The notes below the pieces were generated by a model. It saw nothing but the letters and a program-made list of their open reading frames with translations. It was not told the DNA's origin and did no database searches. From Akkermansia sp. (GTDB lineage: Bacteria; Verrucomicrobiota; Verrucomicrobiia; Verrucomicrobiales; Akkermansiaceae): a stretch of DNA of 37,801 bases. The stretch's first letter is position 1. Every line of letters starts with the position of its first letter. The translations under genes and the position numbers were made by a program. Location of the stretch: NCBI GenBank assembly GCA_030536145.1, contig JAUNQN010000026.1, positions 2,159 to 39,959 of the forward strand, given 5' to 3'. Shown here one piece after another: positions 10,886-18,840 of this stretch.

Positions 10886-13800
10886 ATGTTTATGGCCGAC
10901 ACCTATACAGAGGGAGCATACGAGAACTCCGTGCTGGAGCTGCTGGAGGAGCTGGGTTATACGCGTGTGTACGGGCCGGAAGTGGAGCGCAACTACCGGA
11001 GCCCGCTGCATGAGGCGGAGCTGGCGGCGGCGCTGGAGCGGCTGAATCCCGGTCTGCCGGCGGCGGCGCTGGAGGAGGCGCAGCGCAAGCTGCATGATTT
11101 TGGCGTGGTGCCGCTGGTGCAGAAGAACATGGTGTTCATGGATTATCTGCAGAACGGCGTGGAGGTGGGCTACACGGAGGGCGGGGAGCAGCGCGGGGCG
11201 CTGGTGCGGCTGGTGGATTACGCGGAGCCGGGGAACAATTCCTTTCTGGTGGCAAACCAGTGGACGGTGGTGGAGTTCTGCAACAAGCGGCCGGATGTGG
11301 TGCTGTTTGTGAACGGGCTGCCGGTGGTGCTGGTGGAGCTGAAATCCCCCAGCCGGGAGGAGACGGATGCCTCCGAGGCGTACTCCCAGATCCGCAACTA
11401 CATGCAGGAGATACCCTCCATGTTCATCTACAATGCCATCTGCGTGATGAGCGATATGGGAACCAGCAAGGCGGGTACCATAACGGCGGGGGAGGACCGC
11501 TACATGGAGTGGAAGACGCGCGACGGGAGCTATGAGAATACGGCGTACGCGCAGTTCGATACGTTTTTCGAGGGCATGTTCCAGCCGGAGCGGCTGCTGG
11601 ACCTGCTGCGGAATTTCATCTGCTTTTCCGTGGACGGCGGGGAGCAGAAGAAGGTTCTGGCGGCGTACCACCAGTATTTTGCGGTGCGCAAGGCGGTGGA
11701 ATCCACGCGCCTGGCCACGGAGCGTGATGGCAAGGCGGGGGTGTTCTGGCACACGCAGGGCAGCGGCAAGTCTCTCTCCATGGTGTTTTACGCGCACCTG
11801 CTGCAGGAGGCGCTGGACAGCCCCACGCTGGTGGTGCTGACAGACCGCAACGACCTGGACAACCAGCTGTTCCTGCAGTTTGCGCGCTGCAGCGCCTTCC
11901 TGCGGCAGGTTCCGGTGCAGGCGGAGAGCAGGGAGCACCTGGCTAGCCTGCTGGCGGGGCGGCAGGCAAACGGCATTATCTTTACCACCATGCAGAAGTT
12001 TACGGAGGGCGCGGGGCCGCTCTCCGCCCGCCGCAATATAGTGGTGATGGCGGATGAGGCGCACCGCAGCCAGTACGGCCTGAGCGAGCGCATACGCCTG
12101 GAGCATGACAAGGACGGCCGGGCGGTGGCCCGGCGCGTGGTGGGCGCGGCGCGCCTGGTGCGCAATGCGCTGCCGAATGCCGCCTACATCGGCTTTACGG
12201 GCACGCCCGTCTCCGCGCGGGACCGCAGCACGGTGGAGGTGTTCGGCAGCACGATTGATATTTACGACATGACCCAGGCGGTGGAGGACGGCGCCACGCG
12301 CCCGGTGTACTATGAGAGCCGCGTGGTGAAGCTGCAGCTGGATGACACCACGCTGGAGCTCATAGACAGGGAGTACGACCTGATGGCACAGCAGGCGGAC
12401 CCGGAGGTGGTGGAGCGCAGCAAGCACATGCTGGGGCAGATGGAGGCGGTGCTGGGCAACCCGAACACTGTCGATTCCCTGGTGCGGGACATTATCTGCC
12501 ACTATGAGGAGCACCGCCAGCACCTGCTGACGGGCAAGGCGATGGTGGTGGCTTACTCCCGCCACATTGCCATGCAGATATACCGCCGCATGCTGGAGCT
12601 GCGCCCGGATTGGCAGGAGAAGGTGGCGGTGGTGATGACGGATTCCAACCAGGACCCGGAGGACTGGCGCGCCGTGATTGGCAACAAGGCGCACCGCACG
12701 GAGCTGGCCAAGCGGTTCAAGGATGATGCGGGCCCTCTGAAGATTGCCATTGTGGTGGATATGTGGCTCACCGGGTTTGATGTGCCCTCCCTGGCCACCA
12801 TGTATGTGTACAAGCCCATGGAGGGCCACAACCTGATGCAGGCCATTGCCCGCGTGAACCGCGTGTTCCAGGACAAGGAGGGCGGGCTGGTCATTGATTA
12901 TGTGGGCATTGCCTCTGCCCTGAAGAAGGCCATGAGCGACTACTCCGCCCGGGACCGCAAGAACTACGGCGAGCAGGATGTGGGCAAGGCGGCCTATCCC
13001 AAGTTCAAGGAGAAGCTTGAGGTGTGCCGCGACCTGCTGCACGGCTATGCCTACGGGGTGTTCTTTACCGGCACGGACCTGCAGAAGGGCCGCTGCATTA
13101 CCGGGGCGGTGAACTTCTTGCTGGGCCGCGGCATGGAGGAGAAGCGGGAACTGTTCCTGCGTGAGGCGCTCATGCTCCACCAGGCGCTCTCCCTGTGCTC
13201 CTCGCTGGTGCAGGAGCACGACCGCCTGGAGGCCGCGTTCATGGAGGCGGTGCGCGTGCTGGTGATGCGCCTGCTGAACAACGGCGGCGGCAAGAAGATT
13301 TCCCTGCATGAGATGAACGCCCGGATCAACGAGCTGCTCAAGCAGTCCATCAAGAGTGATGGTGTCATCAACCTGTTCACGGATACGCAGGCGGAGTTCT
13401 CCCTGTTCGACCCCAAGTTCCTGCGTGAAATCTCCAAGATGAAATCCAAGAACGTGGCCGTGGAGCTGCTGCGCCGCCTGATTCAGGACAAGGTGCAGCT
13501 CTACAAGCGCACCAACGTGGTGAAGGCGGAGAAGTTCAGCGACATCATCCGCGAGGTGATGAACCGCTACATCAACGGCTTGATTTCCAACGAGGAGGTG
13601 ATAGCGGAGCTGCTGAAACTGGCCGCCCAGATTACCGAGGCCCATCAGGCCGGCAGGGATATGGGCCTGAATGAGGAGGAAATGGCGTTCTACGACGCCC
13701 TGACCCGCCCGGAGCATATCAAGGATTTTTATGAGAACGATGCCCTCATCGCCCTCACCCGCGAGCTGACGGACACCCTGCGCCGCAACCGCACCATCGA

Positions 13801-14017
13801 CTGGCTGAAGCGCAAGGACGCCCGCGCCAAGATGAAGGTGATGATCCGCCGCCTGCTGCGCAGCCACAAGTATCCCCCGGAGGGCATGGAGGATGCCATT
13901 GCCACCGTGATGACCCAGTGTGAGCTCTGGGCAGACCAGCCGGAGCCCCTGAACGACCCCCCGGAGCCCGAATACGAGCAAGCCATCCCCACCGCCGCCT
14001 CCCCGGGGGAGGAGTAG
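10886..14017 (+). CDS. hsdR: Type I restriction-modification system, restriction subunit HsdR
   Basis: HsdR is the ATP-dependent translocase and endonuclease of the type I enzyme. The 1043-residue protein is full length. The N-terminal PD-(D/E)XK nuclease shows D137 with E151-L-K153 (VVLVELKSP). The SF2 motor has Walker A WHTQGSGKS (288-296), motif II DEAH (390-393) and motif III GFTGTP, followed by MQAIARVNRVF near the motif VI arginines. A helical C-terminal domain binds HsdM. The start at 10886 directly follows the ptuB TGA; an ATG two codons later (10892) is also possible. There is no promoter of its own in the gap, so expression depends on the ptuAB or hsdM promoters. Composition is host-like and GC-rich. 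Confidence 0.97.
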   Translation: MFMADTYTEGAYENSVLELLEELGYTRVYGPEVERNYRSPLHEAELAAALERLNPGLPAAALEEAQRKLHDFGVVPLVQKNMVFMDYLQNGVEVGYTEGGEQRGALVRLVDYAEPGNNSFLVANQWTVVEFCNKRPDVVLFVNGLPVVLVELKSPSREETDASEAYSQIRNYMQEIPSMFIYNAICVMSDMGTSKAGTITAGEDRYMEWKTRDGSYENTAYAQFDTFFEGMFQPERLLDLLRNFICFSVDGGEQKKVLAAYHQYFAVRKAVESTRLATERDGKAGVFWHTQGSGKSLSMVFYAHLLQEALDSPTLVVLTDRNDLDNQLFLQFARCSAFLRQVPVQAESREHLASLLAGRQANGIIFTTMQKFTEGAGPLSARRNIVVMADEAHRSQYGLSERIRLEHDKDGRAVARRVVGAARLVRNALPNAAYIGFTGTPVSARDRSTVEVFGSTIDIYDMTQAVEDGATRPVYYESRVVKLQLDDTTLELIDREYDLMAQQADPEVVERSKHMLGQMEAVLGNPNTVDSLVRDIICHYEEHRQHLLTGKAMVVAYSRHIAMQIYRRMLELRPDWQEKVAVVMTDSNQDPEDWRAVIGNKAHRTELAKRFKDDAGPLKIAIVVDMWLTGFDVPSLATMYVYKPMEGHNLMQAIARVNRVFQDKEGGLVIDYVGIASALKKAMSDYSARDRKNYGEQDVGKAAYPKFKEKLEVCRDLLHGYAYGVFFTGTDLQKGRCITGAVNFLLGRGMEEKRELFLREALMLHQALSLCSSLVQEHDRLEAAFMEAVRVLVMRLLNNGGGKKISLHEMNARINELLKQSIKSDGVINLFTDTQAEFSLFDPKFLREISKMKSKNVAVELLRRLIQDKVQLYKRTNVVKAEKFSDIIREVMNRYINGLISNEEVIAELLKLAAQITEAHQAGRDMGLNEEEMAFYDALTRPEHIKDFYENDALIALTRELTDTLRRNRTIDWLKRKDARAKMKVMIRRLLRSHKYPPEGMEDAIATVMTQCELWADQPEPLNDPPEPEYEQAIPTAASPGEE

Positions 14018-14023
14018 CACTTT

Positions 14024-14060
14024 ATCTGCAAATTTAACATGGTGTGTTAAATTTGCAGAT
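14024..14060. repeat. 16-bp perfect inverted repeat after hsdR
   Basis: ATCTGCAAATTTAACA (14024-14039) and its complement (14045-14060) flank a 5-nt loop. The arms are AT-rich and there is no T-run after them, so this is not a standard terminator. It lies 6 bp after the hsdR stop and before a fragment resembling the hsdR 3' end. Confidence 0.7.
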
Positions 14061-14081
14061 GGTGTAGCGTTGAAATTGCAG

Positions 14082-14132
14082 GTGCGCAGCCGCGAGGGCA
14101 TGGAGGATGCCAAAGCCACCGTGATGCCCTAA
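14082..14132 (+). pseudogene. Remnant of an hsdR 3' end
   Basis: This segment reads in frame as VRSREGMEDAKATVMP followed by TAA. The HsdR of this locus ends with LLRSHKYPPEGMEDAIATVMTQ and about 34 further residues. At the DNA level 14094-14126 matches 13880-13912 with two mismatches, and TGCGCAGCC at 14083-14091 matches 13857-13865, so a short deletion separates the two blocks. The fragment is too short to be a gene. It is best read as the scar of a duplicated or replaced hsdR copy. Confidence 0.7.
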
Positions 14133-14145
14133 TGTCACATACTGA

Positions 14146-14182
14146 AAAAGTGGTTATTTCCAAACTGGAAATAACCACTTTT
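14146..14182. terminator. Bidirectional terminator between hsdR and the convergent gene
   Basis: A 17-bp perfect stem (AAAAGTGGTTATTTCCA at 14146-14162 with its complement at 14166-14182) has a 3-nt loop. It has A-runs on the left and T-runs on the right, so it can terminate both hsdR and the gene at 14221-14706. Confidence 0.8.
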
Positions 14183-14220
14183 CTAGGGGAGTAGGCAAGG
14201 CCGACTCTATGTGGGGTAGT

Positions 14221-14706
14221 TTATCCCAGGAGGTCAAACAAATACGGGTGACTCAGAAGCGCCTGAATGTTGGGGTCGCTGCCGAAGTGTTCCTCGAAAT
14301 GCTTCCCGCTACACTTGAATGCTATATCCAACGCTCGTGTTTCCGTGTCGGTATAGGGCGGAATTGTGATAGTGATGGGAGCGTCTGTCGACTCCATGGC
14401 GGTTGTCAGAGCCGTTGCCTGAGTTGCGGAGAGGAGCAAGAACGTATCATAGCATGCACCATCTTTACGGATGCAGCCCCATATTTCATAGATGTCATCA
14501 ATTGCATTAAGGTGCACATCCTTGATTTTCTCAATGAAAGAGACACCCTGAATTAGCCCTGTCCAGGTTCTCTTGCTTGGATACCATTTGCGTTCTTGGC
14601 TGAGCAGATAACATTTTGTCAGCTGAATGTTCCTGACTCTGAAAACATGGTTCTCCATCAGCGTTTTTACCATAGCTTCATACTCTTCTTTGCTGTGTTG
14701 TAACAT
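14221..14706 (-). CDS. Hypothetical protein at the defence-island edge
   Basis: The 161-residue protein was not recognised. It starts MLQHSKEEYEAMVKTLMENHV and appears soluble, with no signal peptide or membrane helix. Mixed helix and strand are suggested by segments such as YEIWGCIRKDGACYDTFLLLSA and APITITIPPYTDTETRALDIAFK. Composition is AT-richer than neighbouring housekeeping genes, like the accessory genes in the hsd locus. It converges on hsdR across a shared terminator. Position suggests it belongs to the accessory island, but no function can be assigned. Confidence 0.7.
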   Translation of the reverse strand: MLQHSKEEYEAMVKTLMENHVFRVRNIQLTKCYLLSQERKWYPSKRTWTGLIQGVSFIEKIKDVHLNAIDDIYEIWGCIRKDGACYDTFLLLSATQATALTTAMESTDAPITITIPPYTDTETRALDIAFKCSGKHFEEHFGSDPNIQALLSHPYLFDLLG

Positions 14707-15004
14707 GCTTGTATAAGTTTGAAATGACCACAGGCCCTCCCTGCCGGGAAATGGGGGTGGCAGGGATTCGTGTGTTATGTTTCCTTATGCGGGTATTGCC
14801 TAACAAAGGCAAAGGTGCAGTAAGGGGTAGGGGGTAAAGGTTGGAAAATAAGTGGATTGGGAAGTGTGTCCGTTTTGGGGGCAGGGGTGTTGCCAATAGG
14901 CGGGAAAAAGGAGGGTTGTTTTTTGCATGCCGTTCAATGACAGTGAAATAGGGCGTCTGGAGATAGGTGCTGTGGGTGGGCGCGGTGCAGGGCGGAAAAT
15001 TGGG
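14707..15004. other. Intergenic region without a recognisable gene
   Basis: About 300 nt between the hypothetical gene and the lipoprotein promoter. A 7-bp inverted repeat (CCCTGCC at 14739-14745, GGCAGGG at 14759-14765) lies 33 bp upstream of the 14706 start. The rest is G-rich and unstructured to the eye. No convincing promoter for the minus-strand gene was found. Confidence 0.5.
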
Positions 15005-15033
15005 TTGCCCTGCCTGGTTGCCTGTGTTAGGAT
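15005..15033 (+). promoter_or_regulatory. Sigma-70 promoter of small lipoprotein
   Basis: TTGCCC (15005-15010), 17-nt spacer, TAGGAT (15028-15033). The ATG at 15041 is 7 nt after the -10 element, so the transcript would be leaderless. Confidence 0.6.
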
Positions 15034-15040
15034 AGCGGTT

Positions 15041-15307
15041 ATGGAGATTACCCCTATGCTGATGAGGAAATCGGCTGGCTACCCGGTGCGTGCGGCTGTG
15101 GTGGCTGCTGCCGCAGCTGCTTTGGTTGCATGCGACCGGCAAGGCGCTCAGTTTTCGCCTGGCCTGGTGGCGCAGCCGACCGGGGGCAAGGTGACAGGGC
15201 AGCAGAGGGAACAGATTGAGGAGGCGGTACGGCAGCACGACGAGTTGGCCGGGCAGGGGGATGCCCAGGCTGGGGAAGTCCGGGAGACGGGGGAAAAGGC
15301 AGAGTAG
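15041..15307 (+). CDS. Small lipoprotein of unknown function
   Basis: The 88-residue product starts MEITPMLMRKSAGYPVRAA. A hydrophobic Ala/Val stretch ends in the lipobox LVAC (cysteine about residue 31), which predicts lipidation and export. The mature part of about 57 residues is hydrophilic and rich in Gln, Glu and Gly (GKVTGQQREQIEEAVRQHDE). The start at 15041 coincides with the predicted transcription start; ATGs at 15056 and 15062 are alternatives with a more typical signal peptide. No family was recognised. Confidence 0.7.
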   Translation: MEITPMLMRKSAGYPVRAAVVAAAAAALVACDRQGAQFSPGLVAQPTGGKVTGQQREQIEEAVRQHDELAGQGDAQAGEVRETGEKAE

Positions 15308-15386
15308 GTTGGCACGCAATAGCCGTTTTGCCTTCAGGGGGCGGATGCGCCATCTTGTACACATTTGCATGCCCTGAGCAAAATGA

Positions 15387-15414
15387 TTGACAAACGGCGC
15401 TCTTGTGGCAGAAT
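15387..15414 (+). promoter_or_regulatory. Probable promoter of rppH-trmO
   Basis: TTGACA (15387-15392), 16-nt spacer, CAGAAT (15409-15414). This gives a leader of about 35 nt before the rppH ATG at 15456. The -35 is perfect and the -10 is moderate. Confidence 0.5.
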
Positions 15415-15455
15415 AGGGGCGCGGGCACGGAGCCTGCTGAACAACTTACAAGACC

Positions 15456-15920
15456 ATGAACGGAGGACTCTACCGCCCGAACGCCGCCATCATCTACCAG
15501 CGCTCAGATGGCACTGTACTCATCTGTGAGCGCGTGAAACCCGCCGGGGCCTGGCAGTTCCCGCAGGGGGGCATCAAGAAGGGGGAGAGCCCCATGGCCG
15601 CCGCCTGCCGGGAGGGGATGGAGGAGACGGGGTTCCGCCCGAACGAGTATGAGGTGGTGGAGGGCCGCGGGCCGTACCGCTACGACTACCCGCCCAAGGA
15701 GCGCGAGCGCGTGCTGCGCAAGCGCGGTATTCCGTATGACGGCCAGGAGCAGCACTACTACCTGTGCCGCATGCATGACGACAAGGCCGAGCCCTGGCTG
15801 GACGGCAAGGAGTTCCGCGCGTACAAGTGGGTGCAGCCGCAGGATTTCAACCTGGACACGCTGCCGGAGTTCAAGCGCGGTGTGTATGAGCAGGTCATGC
15901 GTGATTTCTTCTCCGTGTAA
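15456..15920 (+). CDS. rppH: RNA pyrophosphohydrolase RppH (Nudix hydrolase)
   Basis: RppH removes pyrophosphate from the 5' end of triphosphorylated RNA and so triggers mRNA decay. The 154-residue protein has the Nudix box at residues 38-60 (GGIKKGES...REGMEETGF) with all canonical Glu residues. The N-terminus YRPNAAIIYQRSDG and the WQFPQGGI motif are typical of the RppH/NudH subgroup. A diadenosine polyphosphate hydrolase role is the alternative for this subgroup. The stop TAA overlaps the trmO ATG by one base (TAATG), so the two genes are translationally coupled. Confidence 0.9.
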   Translation: MNGGLYRPNAAIIYQRSDGTVLICERVKPAGAWQFPQGGIKKGESPMAAACREGMEETGFRPNEYEVVEGRGPYRYDYPPKERERVLRKRGIPYDGQEQHYYLCRMHDDKAEPWLDGKEFRAYKWVQPQDFNLDTLPEFKRGVYEQVMRDFFSV

Positions 15921-16585
15921 TGGAGCCCATCGCCCATATCCGCACGCCCTTTGCGGAAAAATTCGGCGTGCCGCGGCAGGGGAACCTGGCCCCGCACGTC
16001 ATCAGCGAGATAGTGTTTGAGCCCGCCTACCGCAGCATGGACTGCGTGCGCGGGCTGGAGCAGTTTTCCCACCTGTGGCTCATCTGGCAGTTCCACTGCA
16101 ACGGCACGGAGTGGCACCCCACCGTGCGCCCGCCGCGCCTGGGCGGCAACACGCGCCTGGGCGTGTTTGCCACGCGCTCCCCGTTCCGCCCGAACGGCCT
16201 GGGGCTTTCCGTGGTGCGCCTGGTATCCGTGGAGCCGGGGCCGGTGCTGCGTGTTTCCGGCGCGGATATGGTGGACGGTACGCCTGTTTTCGACATCAAG
16301 CCCTACATACCGTATGCGGACTCCCTGCCGGAGGCCACCTCCGGCTTTACCGCGCAGCCGTGGCACCCGCTGGCGGTGGAGATATGCGCGCCGCTGCCGC
16401 CGCAGGCCACGCCGGAATGGGTGGCGGGCATGCAGGAGGTGCTGGCGCAGGACCCGCGCCCGGCCTACCAGGATGACCCGGAGCGGGAATACCACCTGGT
16501 GCTGCTGCCGCTGGAAATCACCTTCCGCGTGAGCGGGGGCGTGGCGCGGGTGCTGCGCGTGGCCCCGGCACCCCGGCGCGGGTAG
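15920..16585 (+). CDS. trmO: tRNA (adenine(37)-N6)-methyltransferase TrmO
   Basis: TrmO (TsaA/YaeB family) methylates the N6 of t6A37 in ANN-decoding tRNAs. The 221-residue protein opens with the family pattern IAHIRTPFAEKFGVPRQG. It contains the signature FATRSPFRPNGLGLSVVRL (about 84-102) and the following DMVDGTPVFDIKPYIPYAD segment (about 115-133), which form the SAM-binding beta-barrel. It is co-transcribed with rppH. It converges with the amidase gene, leaving only 16 bp between stop codons. Confidence 0.92.
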   Translation: MEPIAHIRTPFAEKFGVPRQGNLAPHVISEIVFEPAYRSMDCVRGLEQFSHLWLIWQFHCNGTEWHPTVRPPRLGGNTRLGVFATRSPFRPNGLGLSVVRLVSVEPGPVLRVSGADMVDGTPVFDIKPYIPYADSLPEATSGFTAQPWHPLAVEICAPLPPQATPEWVAGMQEVLAQDPRPAYQDDPEREYHLVLLPLEITFRVSGGVARVLRVAPAPRRG

Positions 16586-16601
16586 GGCGCAGCCGCGCGG
16601 T

Positions 16602-17414
16602 TCAGCGGGACTGCATGTATTTCACGATGCCGCGGCCCACGGCCTCTGCATAGCGGATGGCGTTCTGCTCATTGCCCAGGAACTTGGCGTGGTCCGGGTT
16701 GGAGAGGAACACCGCCTCTGTGATGGCGGCGGGCACGTAGTGCTCATTGCAGGTGTTCAGCCAGTCTCCGCCGCCCAGGCGGCCGTTGTCGCGGATGATG
16801 ATGCCGCAGGGCACGCCGTTGTTCTTCAGGTCCTTGGCAAAGAGAGAATCCGTAATCTCCCCGGCCATGCTGGCGGCCAGGGCGGTGCCGGCCTTGTTGC
16901 AGTAGATGGCGCCGTTGTTGTACACCTGCCAGTTGTCGGAATTGCTGTTGTGGTGCAGGAACACCACGCAGCCGGGTTTCTGGTCCAGGGCGTAATCCGC
17001 GCTCAGTATGCCCACGGCCATGCGGTTGGGGTGGTACTTGGAGCGGTACACGCCAGTCACCTCCGGGGTGTTCACCTGGTACACGCCGGCGCGGCGGCCG
17101 TATTCCGCCAGCCTGGCATCTGCCGGAGCGGCCCCGCGGTTGCAGATGGCGCAGGTGTAGCCCGCCTGCTCAATCACGCGCTTGGTGTAGATGCAGTACT
17201 TGTACCAGAACTCGCATTCCTCTATGTTGCCGTAGCGGGCATCCGGCGTGCGGGCACCCTGGCCGCCGCGCTGGGGGTGGTAGTAGTGGCCTATGTCCAG
17301 CACCACGGTTTGGGATTCCCGTGCCTGGGCGCGCAGGCGCTGCTGCGTGCAGCCCTGCAGCAGCAGGCCGCCTGCCGCCAGCAGCAGGGCGGCTGTCTTG
17401 AAAATTCCTTTCAT
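16602..17414 (-). CDS. N-acetylmuramoyl-L-alanine amidase-like lipoprotein (Amidase_3)
   Basis: The 270-residue lipoprotein has a signal peptide ending in lipobox LQGC (Cys22). The zinc-amidase fold is indicated by LDIGH (His43), the glutamate pair IEECEFW (65-66), the HHN motif (154-156) and the catalytic ITEAVFLSN (Glu233). These are the Amidase_3 (AmiA/B/C) landmarks, so the enzyme probably cleaves stem peptides from peptidoglycan in the periplasm. Spacing between motifs is longer than in AmiC. The gene follows ruvB by 19 nt on the same strand and likely shares its transcript. Confidence 0.85.
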   Translation of the reverse strand: MKGIFKTAALLLAAGGLLLQGCTQQRLRAQARESQTVVLDIGHYYHPQRGGQGARTPDARYGNIEECEFWYKYCIYTKRVIEQAGYTCAICNRGAAPADARLAEYGRRAGVYQVNTPEVTGVYRSKYHPNRMAVGILSADYALDQKPGCVVFLHHNSNSDNWQVYNNGAIYCNKAGTALAASMAGEITDSLFAKDLKNNGVPCGIIIRDNGRLGGGDWLNTCNEHYVPAAITEAVFLSNPDHAKFLGNEQNAIRYAEAVGRGIVKYMQSR

Positions 17415-17433
17415 GCGTATCGGTTGCTTGTGG

Positions 17434-18456
17434 TTAAAGGTTCAGCTCCCCCTGGCCGCCGCGGGCGGGGGCCGCGCCAATCTTGGCGTAGGCGGCGGGC
17501 ATGGCCTCCCTGCCGCGCGGCGTGCGCTTGATATAGCCCTGCATAATCAGGAAAGGCTCGTGCACGTCCTCTATGGTGGATTCATCCTCTCCCACGGCCA
17601 CGGCCAGGGAGGAAAGCCCCACCGGGCCGCCGCCGAACTTGTAGATCATCGTCTCCAGCAGGCGCTTGTCCATCTCGTCCAGCCCGTCGTCGTCTATATC
17701 CAGCATGCTCAGCGCGTGGTGCGCCACCTCATCCGTGATATGGCCGTCTGCGCGCACCTGGGCATAGTCACGCACCCAGCGGAGCAGGGAGTTTGCCACG
17801 CGGGGCGTGCCGCGGGAGCGCCGGGCAATGCCCATGGCCCCCTCCGGGGAAAGGCTGATATCCAGCAGCCCGGCAGAGCGCTGCAGGATCTGGCAGAGCT
17901 CCGGGGCGGAGTAGTAGTCCAGCCTGTTCACCAGGCCAAAGCGGGAGCGCAGCGGCCCCGTGAGCATGCCGGCGCGCGTGGTGGCTCCCACCAGGGTGAA
18001 CTTCGGCAGGTTCAGCTGGATGGAGCGGGCGTTCGGCCCCTGGTCTATGATGATATCCAGGCGGTAGTCCTCCATGGCGGGGTACAGGTACTCCTCTATG
18101 GCGGGGTGCAGGCGGTGGATTTCATCGATGAAGAGCACATCCCCCTTCTCAATGTTGGTGAGGATTCCGGCCAGGTCCCCCGCCTTTTCAATCTGCGGGC
18201 CGCTGGTGGTGTGCAGGCGGTGCCCCACGGCATTGGCAATGATGTTGGCCAGCGTGGTCTTGCCCAGTCCGGGCGGGCCGCTCAGCAGCACATGGTCCAG
18301 CACGTCGCCGCGCAGCTTGGCGGCCTCCACCATGAGCAGCAGGCGCTCCTTCACCTTCTCCTGTCCGCAGAACTCGTTGAACGCCGGCGGGCGCAGGGAG
18401 ATGTCATAGCTGCTCACAGGCGTTTCCGCCATGCGCGTGTACAGGGATTCTGCCAT
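17434..18456 (-). CDS. ruvB: Holliday junction branch-migration helicase RuvB
   Basis: RuvB is the AAA+ motor of the RuvAB branch migrator. The 340-residue protein has Walker A GPPGLGKT (60-67), Walker B FIDEIHRL (109-116), sensor GATTRAG and the arginine-finger region LRSRFG. A winged-helix C-terminus follows (YIKRTPRGR). The start at 18456 ([14 protein letters not shown]) is preceded by GGAGGA 8 nt upstream, the clearest Shine-Dalgarno sequence in the window. The open frame upstream is not coding in this frame but holds a small lipoprotein gene in another. ruvA and ruvC are not here. Confidence 0.97.
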   Translation of the reverse strand: MAESLYTRMAETPVSSYDISLRPPAFNEFCGQEKVKERLLLMVEAAKLRGDVLDHVLLSGPPGLGKTTLANIIANAVGHRLHTTSGPQIEKAGDLAGILTNIEKGDVLFIDEIHRLHPAIEEYLYPAMEDYRLDIIIDQGPNARSIQLNLPKFTLVGATTRAGMLTGPLRSRFGLVNRLDYYSAPELCQILQRSAGLLDISLSPEGAMGIARRSRGTPRVANSLLRWVRDYAQVRADGHITDEVAHHALSMLDIDDDGLDEMDKRLLETMIYKFGGGPVGLSSLAVAVGEDESTIEDVHEPFLIMQGYIKRTPRGREAMPAAYAKIGAAPARGGQGELNL

Positions 18457-18470
18457 GGTTTGTCCTCCGT

Positions 18471-18593
18471 TCAGCGGGCTATGTGGGCGGAGGAGGCGGG
18501 GTGCTCCTGGGTCTGGCTCAGCATATCCGGCATCAGCTCCTCGCAAGAGGAGAGCGCTCCGGCCACGGCTAGGATGAGGAAAAGCTTTTTCAT
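18471..18593 (-). CDS. 40-residue lipoprotein upstream of ruvB
   Basis: A short open frame begins [20 protein letters not shown]. It has a complete lipoprotein signal (basic start, hydrophobic core, lipobox LSSC with Cys17) and a mature part of only 24 residues. It has an excellent promoter ending 17 nt upstream, and its stop codon lies 14 nt before the ruvB ATG, so it is the first gene of the ruvB transcript. The resemblance to entericidin-size lipoproteins is one of size only. No family was recognised. Confidence 0.75.
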   Translation of the reverse strand: MKKLFLILAVAGALSSCEELMPDMLSQTQEHPASSAHIAR

Positions 18594-18610
18594 ATCGGGT
18601 TCGCCCCCTC

Positions 18611-18639
18611 ATTATAGGACCACGCGCGCGCATCCGCAA
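18611..18639 (-). promoter_or_regulatory. Sigma-70 promoter of the small lipoprotein-ruvB operon
   Basis: On the minus strand TTGCGG (18634-18639), 17-nt spacer, TATAAT (18611-18616). The predicted leader is about 11 nt. Confidence 0.8.
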
Positions 18640-18689
18640 GGGTAAATCGCGTTTCTTCCCCCTCCGTAGGTGAAAAAGTGAAATTTTGC

Positions 18690-18717
18690 TTGACAATCCC
18701 AAACAAAAGCGTATCTT
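18690..18717 (+). promoter_or_regulatory. Sigma-70 promoter of rplY
   Basis: TTGACA (18690-18695), 16-nt spacer, TATCTT (18712-18717). The predicted start near 18724 leaves a leader of almost 120 nt, unusually long for this window. Confidence 0.7.
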
Positions 18718-18756
18718 GGGTGTCCGCCTTTGTCCCGCTGACTTGGGCGCGCTATC

Positions 18757-18791
18757 CCGGCGGGTGAGACATAGCCGCTCACCGACGTCGG
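18757..18791 (+). promoter_or_regulatory. Imperfect stem-loop in the rplY leader
   Basis: GGTGAG (18763-18768) pairs with CTCACC (18778-18783). The stem is extended by CCG/CGG and CG/CG pairs across small internal loops (18757-18762 with 18786-18791). The long structured leader could be a protein-binding site for autoregulation by bL25, which itself binds 5S rRNA. This is an inference. Confidence 0.4.
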
Positions 18792-18840
18792 ACGAACTCC
18801 AAACAAACCATCATTTCAAACAAAAGAAAGAATTACGACA

